From positions 1 through 64,000 of the forward strand of contig NZ_QGDQ01000021.1 in NCBI RefSeq assembly GCF_003149145.1: a stretch of DNA of 64,000 nt, in the 5' to 3' direction. Below, piece after piece: positions 43,318-51,781 of this stretch. Within the stretch, counting starts at the first letter, position 1; each line of letters opens with the position of its first letter. The position numbers and the translations under genes are program-made. This stretch comes from Quadrisphaera granulorum (GTDB lineage Bacteria > Actinomycetota > Actinomycetes > Actinomycetales > Quadrisphaeraceae). The notes under the pieces are model-generated. The model was not told where the DNA came from and ran no database searches. It saw only the letters and a list, made by a program, of their open reading frames with translations.

Positions 43318-43839
43318 GTGAGGAAGTCGGCAGCGGTGCCGCTCATCATCACGTCGTCGTTGGCGCTGGCCCTGTCCGGATGCTCGGGCAGCACGGACAA
43401 CGGCTCCGGCAGTTCTGACGGCTCCGACGCGGAGTACCAGGGGGTCTGCGTCAACCAGACGACCGGCCAGCGCGCCGATGACGACGACTGCGGCGAGGAC
43501 GACGGCCACGGCGGCACGGGCGGCTCCGGCGGCGGCCACTACTGGTACTACGGCGGTCGCGGCGCCCGGATCCCCGCGGTCGGCTCGGCCATGCCGACTG
43601 GCGGCGGCAGCAGCAGCACCGGGGGCTCGGGCAGCCAGAACGGGCAGTACGCGGGCTTCGACCGCAGCGTGCCGGACGGCTCGACCTTCGTGTCGGGAGG
43701 AGCCGACCGCGCCGGAGGCACCGTCAGCGACGACAGCCTGCGCACGGCGTCGTCGTCCAGCGGCCGGGTGCTCAGCGTGACGGAGTCGGGAAGCACCGTG
43801 CGCGGCGGACTCGGCGGCGGCTCGAAGGCCGGCAGCTGA
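43318..43839 (+). CDS. YgiB-like glycine/serine-rich lipoprotein
   Basis: GGGAGG lies 5 bases before the GTG start. The signal peptide RKSAAVPLIITSSLALALSG ends in lipobox LSGC. The mature 150 residues are Gly/Ser-rich, with YQGVCVNQTTGQRADDDDCG (two cysteines), HYWYYGGRGARIP and a C-terminal SGSTVRGGLGGGSKAGS, which resembles the end of the enterobacterial YgiB (DUF1190) lipoprotein. YgiB and its paralogue lie beside an ATP-grasp glutathionylspermidine synthase-like gene in E. coli, and here the next gene encodes one. Assignment rests on tail, context and size. Confidence 0.65.
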   Translation: MRKSAAVPLIITSSLALALSGCSGSTDNGSGSSDGSDAEYQGVCVNQTTGQRADDDDCGEDDGHGGTGGSGGGHYWYYGGRGARIPAVGSAMPTGGGSSSTGGSGSQNGQYAGFDRSVPDGSTFVSGGADRAGGTVSDDSLRTASSSSGRVLSVTESGSTVRGGLGGGSKAGS

Positions 43840-43850
43840 GTGACCGCCCG

Positions 43851-45065
43851 GTGAAGAGGATCCGCACCACACCGCGCCCGGGGTGGCGCGAGACGGTCGT
43901 GTCGCAGGGGCTCGTCTACCCGATGACGCCGTCGCGCAACGGTCTCGGCGAGCAGGAGTACTGGTTCGAGCGGGCCTGCTACGTGCTGAGCAGCGACGAG
44001 GTGGACCACCTCGAGACCGTCACCGAGCGCGTCCACACGATGTGCGTCGAGGCCGCCCGCTACCTGTGCAGCGGTGAGCTGGGAGACCTCGGACTGCCGC
44101 CGGGTGCGCTGGAGGCGGCTCGCGTCTCCTTCGACGCCGCGCCGCCATCGTTGTACGGCAGGTTCGACCTGCGCTTCGACGGCCGCGACGACGCTCCCGC
44201 CAAGGTCCTCGAGTACAACGCCGACACTCCCACCGGGCTCGTCGAGGCGAGCGTCGCCCAGTGGTACTGGTTGCAGGACGTCGCCCCCGAGCTCGACCAG
44301 TGGAACTCCCTGCACGAGCGCCTGGTCGAGGCCTGGCGCGGCATCCGCCAGCGCACGGGCCTCGGCGTGCTGCACCTGGCGCACCTCGGCGCGGAGAAGA
44401 GCGGCGAGGAGGAGATGACCGTCGGCTACCTGCGCGACTGCGCCGACCAAGCCGGCTGGTCCACGTGCCAGCTCCAGGTGGAGCAGCTGGGGTGGAACCC
44501 CGACGTCCAGCGGTTCATCGGGCTGGACGACGACGTCATCGACGTCCTCTTCAAGCTCTACCCCTGGGAGGACGTGCTCTGGGAAGACTTCGGCGCGCAC
44601 GCCCTGAGCACCCTGGAGCAAGGCGCGACGGTCTGGCTGGAGCCGCTGTGGAAGGTGGTGCTGTCCAACAAGGCGCTGCTCGTGGCGCTGTGGCGGTGCT
44701 TCCCGGGCCACGAGAACCTCCTGCCCGCGTCGATGGGCGAGCCCAACGGCATGACCGAGTGGGTGAAGAAGCCCTTGCACGGGCGCGAGGGCGACAACAT
44801 CGAGGTCTCCTCCCGCGACCTCTCCCTGGTCCAGCCGGGGGAGTACGGCGAGGAGGGCTTCGTCTACCAGCAGTACGTGCGGATGCCCGACTTCGAGGGC
44901 AACAAGGCTGTGGTCGGTAGCTGGATCGTGGACGGCAAGGCAGCCGGGTGCGGGATCCGCGAGAGCGACTCCCCGGTCACCGACTACTACGCGCGCTTCG
45001 TGCCGCACCACATCGACGGGCCGGCACCGAGCCCGCAGCAGCGGGCCGCGTGGCTCGCCGAGTGA
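43851..45065 (+). CDS. Glutathionylspermidine synthase-like ATP-grasp ligase (YgiC/YjfC family)
   Basis: The 404-residue protein matches the synthetase domain of glutathionylspermidine synthase: RPGWRETVVSQGLVYPMTPS, GRFDLRFDGRDDAPAKVLEYN with ADTPTGLVEASVAQW, LPASMGEPNGMTEWVKKPLHG and YVRMPDFEGNKAVVGSWIVDG with GIRESDSPVTDYYARFVPH. It lacks the amidase domain of E. coli GspS, as do YgiC and YjfC. The family joins a peptide or amino acid carboxylate to an amine using ATP; actinobacteria use mycothiol rather than glutathione, so the true substrate is unlikely to be glutathionylspermidine. GTG start 11 bases after the lipoprotein gene. Confidence 0.92.
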   Translation: MKRIRTTPRPGWRETVVSQGLVYPMTPSRNGLGEQEYWFERACYVLSSDEVDHLETVTERVHTMCVEAARYLCSGELGDLGLPPGALEAARVSFDAAPPSLYGRFDLRFDGRDDAPAKVLEYNADTPTGLVEASVAQWYWLQDVAPELDQWNSLHERLVEAWRGIRQRTGLGVLHLAHLGAEKSGEEEMTVGYLRDCADQAGWSTCQLQVEQLGWNPDVQRFIGLDDDVIDVLFKLYPWEDVLWEDFGAHALSTLEQGATVWLEPLWKVVLSNKALLVALWRCFPGHENLLPASMGEPNGMTEWVKKPLHGREGDNIEVSSRDLSLVQPGEYGEEGFVYQQYVRMPDFEGNKAVVGSWIVDGKAAGCGIRESDSPVTDYYARFVPHHIDGPAPSPQQRAAWLAE

Positions 45066-45114
45066 CCGACGGCTGTCGAGCAGAGATCGACCAGGGATCG
45101 AGCAGGAGGTCCGC

Positions 45115-45552
45115 GTGGACGGGTTGGCGATGGCGGTCGGTGCTGCCGCGGTGTACACGGCGGTGGGGCTCGGGCTGCTGCTCGTGGGCTTCTACGCCCT
45201 CGACCTCATCGTGCCGGGCAAGCTGGCCACACGGGTGTTCCGCGACGCCGAGCCCGGCGCGGCGCTGGTCACCGCCGCCGGTGCCCTCGGTGTCGGGCTG
45301 ATCACCTTCACCACCATCTGGCGCAACGCCGACGCCGGCTTCGGGCCGGCGCTGCTGTGGACGATCGTCTTCGGACTGGTCGGCATCGTCATGCAGGCCG
45401 TGGCGCTCTTCGTGCTCGACCTGCTGACACCCGGCAAGCTCGGTGACCTCGTGTGCACCCATCTGCCCACCGGAGCGATGCACCCCGCCGCCTGGGTGAC
45501 CTCGGCGTTCCAGCTGGCCATGGCCGGCGTCGTCGTCGCCTCGGTGGCCTGA
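45115..45552 (+). CDS. DUF350 membrane protein
   Basis: The 145-residue protein has four membrane helices (about 8-30, 45-68, 78-102, 120-143) in two similar halves, each with a P-G-K-L motif ([12 protein letters not shown] and [12 protein letters not shown]), the DUF350 pattern. DUF350 proteins (YjfL type) occur beside YjfM lipoprotein and YjfC ligase in E. coli. AGGAGG lies 6 bases before the GTG start. It ends the proposed cluster, 71 bases before hisE. Confidence 0.88.
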   Translation: MDGLAMAVGAAAVYTAVGLGLLLVGFYALDLIVPGKLATRVFRDAEPGAALVTAAGALGVGLITFTTIWRNADAGFGPALLWTIVFGLVGIVMQAVALFVLDLLTPGKLGDLVCTHLPTGAMHPAAWVTSAFQLAMAGVVVASVA

Positions 45553-45609
45553 CGGGGTCTTCTGGGCCGTCCGGGTCGCCCGGGGGCGAAGCTCCCCGGC
45601 GATCGCCCG

Positions 45610-45623
45610 TAGGCTGGCCGCTC
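45610..45623 (+). promoter_or_regulatory. Candidate -10 box for leaderless hisE mRNA
   Basis: TAGGCT, then 8 bases, then the GTG. It makes hisE-hisG a separate transcript from the upstream cluster. Confidence 0.5.
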
Positions 45624-45887
45624 GTGAAGTCGTTCGAGCAGCTCTTCGTCGAGCTGTCCGCCAAAGCCGCCGAGCGTCCCGCCGGCTCCCGCACCGTGGC
45701 CGAGCTCGACGCCGGCGTCCACGCCATCGGCAAGAAGCTGGTGGAGGAGGCCGCTGAGTCGTGGATGGCCGCCGAGCATGAGACGCCCCAGCGCGCCGCC
45801 GAGGAGATCTCGCAGCTGCTGTACCACGCGCAGGTGCTGATGATCGCCAGCGGTCTGTCCCTCGACGACGTCTACGAGCACCTGTGA
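45624..45887 (+). CDS. hisE: Phosphoribosyl-ATP pyrophosphatase
   Basis: The 87-residue enzyme performs the second step of histidine biosynthesis. [20 protein letters not shown], then [17 protein letters not shown] (acidic metal-binding helix) and [20 protein letters not shown] are family motifs. Length is typical. The stop overlaps hisG (GTGA). Confidence 0.93.
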   Translation: MKSFEQLFVELSAKAAERPAGSRTVAELDAGVHAIGKKLVEEAAESWMAAEHETPQRAAEEISQLLYHAQVLMIASGLSLDDVYEHL

Positions 45888-46825
45888 GCAGCACGATGAC
45901 CAGCCCCCTGCCCCACGCCGCCAGCTCCGCGGCGAGCGCAGCAGCCACCGCGCCGCTGCGGATCGCCGTCCCCAACAAGGGATCGCTGTCCGAGCCGGCG
46001 GCGCAGCTCCTGCGCGAAGCCGGGTACGCCACCCGCCGTGAGGGCCGCGAGCTCGTGCTCGCCGACCCCGAGAACGGGGCCGAGTTCTTCTTCCTGCGCC
46101 CGCGCGACATCGCCGTGTACGTCGGCTCGGGCACCCTCGACGTCGGCATCACCGGCCGCGACCTGCTGCTCGACTCCCGCGCGGAGGCCGAGGAGGTCAT
46201 GCAGCTGGGCTTCGGCGCGTCCACGTTCCGCTTCGCGGGGCCGGCGTCGCAGGTGGCCGGCGGGCTCGACGTCGCCGGCCTGCAGGGTCAGCGCGTGGCC
46301 ACCAGCTACCCCGGTCTCGTGGCCGACCACCTCGCGGCGGCCGGCGTCAGCGCGTCGGTGGTGCGGCTAGACGGCGCCGTCGAGACCGCGGTGCAGCTGG
46401 GCGTGGCCGACGCCATCGCCGACGTCGTCGAGACCGGCTCCACGCTGCGCTCGGCAGGCCTGGCCGTCTTCGGCGAGCCGATCCTGCGCTCGGAGGCCGT
46501 CGTCATCACGCGCCGCTCGATCGAGGCCGGCGGAGGGCCGGTGCGCCCCGCCGGGCTCGACGTGCTGCTGCGGCGCATCCAGGGCGTGCTCGTGGCCCGG
46601 CAGTACGTCATGGTCGACTACGACGTCCCGCGCGAGCACCTCGACGCCGCCTGCGCGCTGACCCCCGGGCTCGAGTCACCGACGGTGGCACCCCTGGCGG
46701 ACCCGGCGTGGGCCGCGGTGCGCGCCATGGTGCCTCGGGCGACCACCAACAGGGTCATGGACGAGCTGTACGACCTCGGCGCCCGCGCCATCCTCGTCAC
46801 GACGATCCACGCCTGCCGGCTGTGA
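45884..46825 (+). CDS. hisG: ATP phosphoribosyltransferase (long form)
   Basis: The 313-residue enzyme catalyses the first step of histidine biosynthesis. [20 protein letters not shown] and [20 protein letters not shown] belong to the catalytic domain; [20 protein letters not shown] is the phosphate-binding loop; [20 protein letters not shown] lies in the C-terminal ACT-like domain that binds histidine for feedback control. The C-terminal domain shows the HisZ-independent long form. An N-terminal tail of about 25 residues (Ala/Ser-rich) is not conserved. Overlaps the PH-domain gene (GTGA). Confidence 0.95.
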   Translation: MSSTMTSPLPHAASSAASAAATAPLRIAVPNKGSLSEPAAQLLREAGYATRREGRELVLADPENGAEFFFLRPRDIAVYVGSGTLDVGITGRDLLLDSRAEAEEVMQLGFGASTFRFAGPASQVAGGLDVAGLQGQRVATSYPGLVADHLAAAGVSASVVRLDGAVETAVQLGVADAIADVVETGSTLRSAGLAVFGEPILRSEAVVITRRSIEAGGGPVRPAGLDVLLRRIQGVLVARQYVMVDYDVPREHLDAACALTPGLESPTVAPLADPAWAAVRAMVPRATTNRVMDELYDLGARAILVTTIHACRL

Positions 46826-47292
46826 CGCCGCCCTCGGCGTCGTCGTCCTCTTCGTCGTTCGACGACGACGACGTCGCGCGGCTGCATGCGCCGTTCCGCC
46901 CCGTGCGGGGCCGGCTGGTGGCCCGGGTGCTCGGCGTGGTCGCGGTGGTGCTGTTCACGGTGCTGGCGCTGTTCGTCGTCGGGCAGACGCTGTGGGACCG
47001 GGTCGCGTTCGTCGTCACGGGGTTGCTCGTCATGGCGTTCTGCGAGATGCAGGCCCGCGTGGTCGCCATCCCGGACGAGCGCGGCCTGTACGTGCGCAAC
47101 CTCGTGAACCGTCGGCGGCTGGAGTGGGCGGAGGTCGTGGGGGTCTCCTTCGGAGGGGGGCGCCCGTGGGTGCAGCTCGACCTCGCCGACGGCGACACGC
47201 TCGCCGTCATGGGCGTCCAGCGGTCCGACGGCGAGCGCGGCCGGGTCGAAGCGGATCGTCTCGCCACCCTCGTTGCCCTGCACAGCCGCTGA
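46822..47292 (+). CDS. PH-domain (bPH6-like) membrane protein
   Basis: The 156-residue protein has two membrane helices (LVARVLGVVAVVLFTVLALFVVG and DRVAFVVTGLLVMAFCEMQA) and a short beta-rich C-terminal domain (VAIPDERGLYVRNLVNRRRLE, then WAEVVGVSFGGGRPWVQLDL), as in the bacterial PH-like proteins that commonly follow hisG in actinobacteria. Its N-terminus is a Ser/Asp run (SASSSSSSFDDDD). Coupled to hisG; role unknown. Confidence 0.82.
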   Translation: MTPPSASSSSSSFDDDDVARLHAPFRPVRGRLVARVLGVVAVVLFTVLALFVVGQTLWDRVAFVVTGLLVMAFCEMQARVVAIPDERGLYVRNLVNRRRLEWAEVVGVSFGGGRPWVQLDLADGDTLAVMGVQRSDGERGRVEADRLATLVALHSR

Positions 47293-47480
47293 CGAGCCCG
47301 CTGCGGTGACGCAGGGGTTGCGCTGACAGGGCGAAACACCGCGTGGTCCGGTGTCCGGTGGCAACCGGTGTTGGGCAACCGGGCCCGCGTGAGGTCACGT
47401 CGGTCTAGCGTCGGCGATCTCCCAGCGGTGGCTGCGGCGGTCCGCCGCAGTCACCGCTCCAGCCTGTCCGAAGGAGTGCG

Positions 47481-49436
47481 GTGCGCATATCGGAGCTCGC
47501 CCCCCGGCGGTGGACGACCAGAGCGGCAGCGGTCACTGCCGTCCTCCTCACCATCGCCCTGACCGGCCTCTCGACCGGCTTCGTCGCCGGGCCCGCCCAG
47601 GCCGCTGACCGCACGGCGTTCCCCGACGCGAAGCCCGCGTGGGCCACCGCGGCCTCGGACGCCGGTGCTGCACCGGCCGACACATCGGTGGAGGGCTACC
47701 TGGCGCTGCCGCTCCGGGACGCCGCCGGTGCCCGCGCCCTCGCCGTCGCCGTGTCGACACCGACTTCCGCCCGGTACGGCCAGTTCGTCTCGGCCCAGCA
47801 GTGGATCTCGACCTATGCACCGACGCAGACCACCGTCGACGTCGTGACGGCGCTCCTGCGGGCCTACGGGATGACCGTCACCGCGGTGCCCGCCAGCCGT
47901 ACCTACGTCGTCTTCCGCGGCCCCGCCGACAAGGTCAACCGGTTGTTCGGCACGTCGCTGCGGCAGTACCGCGTCGACGGCGACACGGTGACCGCACCCT
48001 CCAGCACCCCGTCGCTGCCATCCTCCGTCGGCGCGCTCGTGAGCTCGGTGAGCCTGTCCGGTGGCGCGCTGAAGGCCCGGCCGGGTGCCCTGTCACCGGG
48101 GCGGGAGAAGCCGGCATCGTTCGCGCGAGCCGGGCAGGCGGCGCCCGCGCAGCAGGTGCCCTGCTCGGACTTCTGGGGCCAGCGGTCCTTCACCGCTCCG
48201 CGGGCCTACGGGCGCACGTCGTTCCCGACCAACATCTGCGGGTACACCGCGGCCCAGATGCGGGCGGTGTCCGGAACCGTCCCCGGGGACGGCGCCGGCC
48301 AGACCGTGGCCATCGTCGACGCGTACGCCTCGCCGACCGTCGTCGCCGACAGCAACAAGCTGTTCGCCGCGCAGGGCGAGCCCGGCATCAGCGGGCTGTA
48401 CTCGGAGATCGGCGTCGACAGGTCGACCTTCACCGACCAGGAGGCCTGCCAGGGGGAGGAGGCGTGGCAGGGGGAGCAGTCCCTCGACGTCCAGGCCGTC
48501 CACGCGGTCGCGCCGAAGGCGCGCATCGTCTACTCCGCCGGCGCGAACTGCGGCGCTGGGCTGTACATCGCCGTCTCGCGGGTGCTCGACACCCAGGCGG
48601 CGTCGGTGATCTCGAACAGCTGGGGCATCCCGGAGCAGTACCTCGTGTCCGCTGACCGGGCCATCTACGACTACCAGGGCTGGCAGGCCGCCGCCCAGGG
48701 CATCGGTCTGTACGCCTCCAGCGGTGACGACGGCGACGAGACCATCAACGACATCCCCAAGCAGGTCGGCTTCCCTGCGGCGCACCCGTTCTGGACGGCC
48801 GTGGGCGGCACCTCGGTGGGCGTCGACGCCTCAGGGCGTATCGCCGTCGAGACCGGCTGGGGCAACGCGCGGTCCGTCATCACGGGGACGGCCTATGACC
48901 CGGCGCCGCCCGGCGACTTCTACGCCGGTGCCGGTGGCGGCACCGGGACGATCTACCGCGAGCCCGACTGGCAGCGCGGCGTGGTGCCCGACGCCATCTC
49001 GCGCGGCTACCGCGCGGTACCGGACATCGCCAACATCGCCGACCCGTACACGGGCTTCCTCACCGGGTACACCCCGATCCTCGAGGACGGGTCGACCGCC
49101 ACGGGGGAGTACGAGGCCTATCCCACCGGGGGGACGTCCCTGGCGTCGCCGATGGTCGCCGCCCAGGTCGCCGCGGTGCAGGGGCGTATCGGCGCGCGCG
49201 TCGGGTTCGCCAGCCCCGCGATCTACCAGCTTGCCAAGGTGGCTCCCTCCGTGGTCCGCGACGTCAAGGCGCCTGCGGGCACGCTCGCGCTGGCGTCGTT
49301 CTCGCCCAGCAAGCAGGCCAACGTCCTGGTCACCCTCGACCGCGACTCCTCCCTGCGGACGACGAACGGCTGGGACGCGGTGACGGGTCTCGGGGTGCTG
49401 CCGCTGGACTCCTGGCAGCGCCTCGCGCAGCGGTAA
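47481..49436 (+). CDS. Secreted S53 (sedolisin/kumamolisin-like) acid protease
   Basis: The 651-residue protein has a signal peptide (about 1-42, ending GPAQAAD), an activation propeptide (about 55-215, with AVAVSTPTSARYGQFVSAQQ, the pro-kumamolisin pattern) and the S53 catalytic domain. The catalytic Glu/Asp pair is in EQSLD (E-x3-D), the oxyanion Asp in SSGDDGDET and the catalytic Ser in GGTSLASPM. The usual end NGWDAVTGLGVLP is present. AAGGAG is 6 bases before the GTG. The 188 bases upstream carry two CAACCGG-containing repeats of unclear meaning. Confidence 0.93.
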   Translation: MRISELAPRRWTTRAAAVTAVLLTIALTGLSTGFVAGPAQAADRTAFPDAKPAWATAASDAGAAPADTSVEGYLALPLRDAAGARALAVAVSTPTSARYGQFVSAQQWISTYAPTQTTVDVVTALLRAYGMTVTAVPASRTYVVFRGPADKVNRLFGTSLRQYRVDGDTVTAPSSTPSLPSSVGALVSSVSLSGGALKARPGALSPGREKPASFARAGQAAPAQQVPCSDFWGQRSFTAPRAYGRTSFPTNICGYTAAQMRAVSGTVPGDGAGQTVAIVDAYASPTVVADSNKLFAAQGEPGISGLYSEIGVDRSTFTDQEACQGEEAWQGEQSLDVQAVHAVAPKARIVYSAGANCGAGLYIAVSRVLDTQAASVISNSWGIPEQYLVSADRAIYDYQGWQAAAQGIGLYASSGDDGDETINDIPKQVGFPAAHPFWTAVGGTSVGVDASGRIAVETGWGNARSVITGTAYDPAPPGDFYAGAGGGTGTIYREPDWQRGVVPDAISRGYRAVPDIANIADPYTGFLTGYTPILEDGSTATGEYEAYPTGGTSLASPMVAAQVAAVQGRIGARVGFASPAIYQLAKVAPSVVRDVKAPAGTLALASFSPSKQANVLVTLDRDSSLRTTNGWDAVTGLGVLPLDSWQRLAQR

Positions 49437-49452
49437 CCGCTCACCCCTCCGT

Positions 49453-49515
49453 GACGATCAAGGACGTTGTGCACGGTCACTGTCACGGTCACTGTGCACA
49501 ACGTCCTTGATCGTC
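49453..49515. terminator. Perfect 22-base-arm hairpin after the protease gene (family C)
   Basis: Arms run 49453-49474 and 49494-49515, exact complements containing GATCAAGGACGTTGTGCAC. The 19-base loop carries part of a CACGGTCACTGT direct repeat. It begins 17 bases after the protease stop and ends 43 bases before the next start. A one-arm relative lies at 11526-11546. Confidence 0.8.
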
Positions 49516-49545
49516 GCGAGGGGGGCGGCTGTCAGGGACGGCACG

Positions 49546-49557
49546 TACGGTGGCTAG
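49546..49557 (+). promoter_or_regulatory. Candidate -10 box for leaderless LolA-like mRNA
   Basis: TACGGT, then GGCTAG (6 bases), then GTG. It sits just after the hairpin. Confidence 0.5.
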
Positions 49558-50784
49558 GTGCCCGCTGCTCCTCACCGCCGGGCCGCGGGGCTGCGATGGG
49601 TCGTCGTCGTCCTGGGGACGGTGCTGCTCGTGACGGCAGCGCTCGTCGGACGACCGGCGTGGAGCGCCGGTGGTGGCGACGGCCCTGAGGGAGGCGATGC
49701 GGGTGGGGACGGCGTCACCCGGGTCCTCGCCCGGGCCGCCGCATCGGCGTCCGTCCCGTTCACCGGCACCGCCACGAGCAGCGGCGCCCTCGGCCTGCCC
49801 GACTTGCCGCGCCTCGGCGATGTCGCCGCGCTGGTGGGAGAGAGCACCCGCACCCGGACGTGGTGGGCCGGCGAGGGGACGTGGCGCACCGATGTCCTGA
49901 CGGCCACCGGCGAGCGCGGCCAGTACGCCTCCGGCGGGCAGCTGACCGGGTGGGACTACGAGCGAGACGCGATCACGGTGGACGCCCCGCTGTCGGGCGC
50001 CCGACTGCCGCGCGCCTCCGACCTGTTGCCGCCGACGCTGGCGCGTTCGCTCCTGGCCGGCGCCACCCCTGAGCAGCTCGTCGAGCAGGGCGCCACCGAC
50101 ATCGGGGAGCGGGTGGTCGCCGGGCGCCTCGCCGACGGCGTCCGGCTGCGCACGACCCCCACCGCGGAGCAGCCGGATGCGTCCCGCCTCTCCACGCTCG
50201 ACCACGCCGACGTCTGGGTCGACCGGGCCACCGGGCTGCCGCTCGCCGTCGACGTGGTCGACATCGTCGGGGGTCCGGTCGTCTCGGCGGCCTTCGACGA
50301 CGTCGCCCTCGGCGCGCCCAACCCCGCCGCCCTCGTCGTCCCCGACCCTCCGGGCGCCAGCGTCCGGACCGCCGAGGTCGACGTCGCCGCCGGCGCCGCG
50401 ACCGCCGCGCCCTGGGCACTGCCCGACCAGCTGGCCGGGCTGCCCGCCCTGCAGGACCCACTCAGCACGGGAGCCGTCGCCTACGGCACGGGGCTGCTGC
50501 GGCTGGCGGTGGTGTCGCTGCCCGCCGAGCAGGGCCGGCAGGCGCTGTTCGCCGCGGAGGCGGCCGGCGCGGACCCCCTCGACCCAGCAGACGACGCCTC
50601 CACCCCCGCCGCCCGGACCGCGCTCGTGCGGGCGGGAGCGCTGAGCGCCGCGATCGTCGTCGTCCCCGATGGGGAGGGTCGGCGGGAGAGGCGGGCCTAC
50701 CTCGTCTCCGGCGCGGTGCAGCCCGAGCTGCTTACCCGCGCCGCCGCCCAGCTGGTCACCGAGCCCCCGGAGCGCCGCCCGTGA
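49558..50784 (+). CDS. LolA/RseB-like secreted or anchored protein
   Basis: The 408-residue protein has one N-terminal hydrophobic segment (WVVVVLGTVLLVTAALVGRP). The following region, FTGTATSSGALGLPDLPRLG then TRTRTWWAGEGTWRTDVLTA and DHADVWVDRATGLPLAVDVV, is an open half-barrel of the LolA/LppX/RseB type. Such genes are often placed before ABC exporter genes in actinobacteria. The product lies outside the membrane and may hand a lipid or peptide to or from the ABC transporter encoded next. Inferred from fold and context. Confidence 0.68.
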   Translation: MPAAPHRRAAGLRWVVVVLGTVLLVTAALVGRPAWSAGGGDGPEGGDAGGDGVTRVLARAAASASVPFTGTATSSGALGLPDLPRLGDVAALVGESTRTRTWWAGEGTWRTDVLTATGERGQYASGGQLTGWDYERDAITVDAPLSGARLPRASDLLPPTLARSLLAGATPEQLVEQGATDIGERVVAGRLADGVRLRTTPTAEQPDASRLSTLDHADVWVDRATGLPLAVDVVDIVGGPVVSAAFDDVALGAPNPAALVVPDPPGASVRTAEVDVAAGAATAAPWALPDQLAGLPALQDPLSTGAVAYGTGLLRLAVVSLPAEQGRQALFAAEAAGADPLDPADDASTPAARTALVRAGALSAAIVVVPDGEGRRERRAYLVSGAVQPELLTRAAAQLVTEPPERRP

Positions 50785-50806
50785 CGCACCCAGGAGCGAT
50801 CCACCC

Positions 50807-51781
50807 GTGAGCGACCTCGCCGTCCAGACGCAAGGCCTGACCAAGCGCTTCGGCCGGGTCCAGGCCGTCACCGACGTCGACCTTCGCGTCACCGAGGGAG
50901 ACCGGTACGGCTTCCTCGGGCCCAACGGCTCCGGCAAGACGGCCACCGTCCGGATGCTGCTCGGCCTCGTGCTCCCCACGGCCGGGCGCGTGCGCGTGCT
51001 CGGCGGACGGGTCCCGCAGGACGCCGCCCGCGTGCTGCCGCAGGTCGGTGCCATGGTGGAGGGGCCAGCAGCTATCGGGCACCTGAGCGGGCGCGCCAAC
51101 CTGCGGCTGCTCGACGCCGCCGTCCCCACCCCGGGCGGGCGTCGCACCCGGCGCCGCCGCGTGGAGGACGCGCTGGAGGCCCTCGGTCTGGCGCAGGTGG
51201 GCCGCCGGCCGGTCCGCGCCTACTCCCTCGGGATGCGCCAGCGGCTGGGCATCGCCTCCGCGCTGGTGCGCCGCCCGCGCCTGCTCGTCCTCGACGAGCC
51301 GACCAACGGCCTCGACCCGCAGGGCATCGCCCTCGTCACCGACCTGCTGCTGCAGCTTTCCGCGCAGGGCACCACGCTGCTCGTCTCCAGCCACCTGCTC
51401 TCCGAGGTCGAGCACCTGTGCACGCGCGTGGGGGTCATGGACCGGGGCCACCTCGTGGTCCAGGACGACGTCGACGCCCTGCGCGCCCCCACCGGCAGGC
51501 TGCTCGTGACCCTGGCCGTCAGAGATCAGGACGACGACGACGGCGCGCGGGCCGCTGCGCTGGCCGGTCAGCTGCTCGGGTCCCGCCTGCTGGAGAGCCC
51601 CGTCCCCGCGCCCGACCCCGGGGCGGCCGGCGTGCGGCTCGTGGTCGCTGACGCCGGAGACGTCGTCGGTGACCTGGTGCGCGGCGGCCTCGCCGTCCGC
51701 GAGGCCGTGGTGGAGCGGCGCACGCTCACCGATGTCGTCCTGTCCCGCACCACGGCGGTCGGAGAAGGGATGGGCGCGTGA
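50807..51781 (+). CDS. ABC exporter ATP-binding protein
   Basis: The 324-residue protein has Walker A (GPNGSGKTATVRMLLGLVLP), signature (YSLGMRQRLGIASALV) and Walker B (LLVLDEPTNGLD), then VSSHLLSEVEHLCTRV with the switch His. AGGAG lies 10 bases before the GTG used. The signature starts S-L-G rather than S-G-G, and Walker A lacks the second T (GKTATV), both tolerated in the ABC-2 type group. Coupled to the permease (GTGA overlap). Confidence 0.88.
   Translation: MSDLAVQTQGLTKRFGRVQAVTDVDLRVTEGDRYGFLGPNGSGKTATVRMLLGLVLPTAGRVRVLGGRVPQDAARVLPQVGAMVEGPAAIGHLSGRANLRLLDAAVPTPGGRRTRRRRVEDALEALGLAQVGRRPVRAYSLGMRQRLGIASALVRRPRLLVLDEPTNGLDPQGIALVTDLLLQLSAQGTTLLVSSHLLSEVEHLCTRVGVMDRGHLVVQDDVDALRAPTGRLLVTLAVRDQDDDDGARAAALAGQLLGSRLLESPVPAPDPGAAGVRLVVADAGDVVGDLVRGGLAVREAVVERRTLTDVVLSRTTAVGEGMGA

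Noticed and set aside
50807-51781. Treating the exporter ATPase as inactive because of S-L-G in the signature and GKTA in Walker A
   Set aside because: Both changes are seen in working ABC-2 type ATPases; Lys, Walker B Asp-Glu and the switch His are intact.
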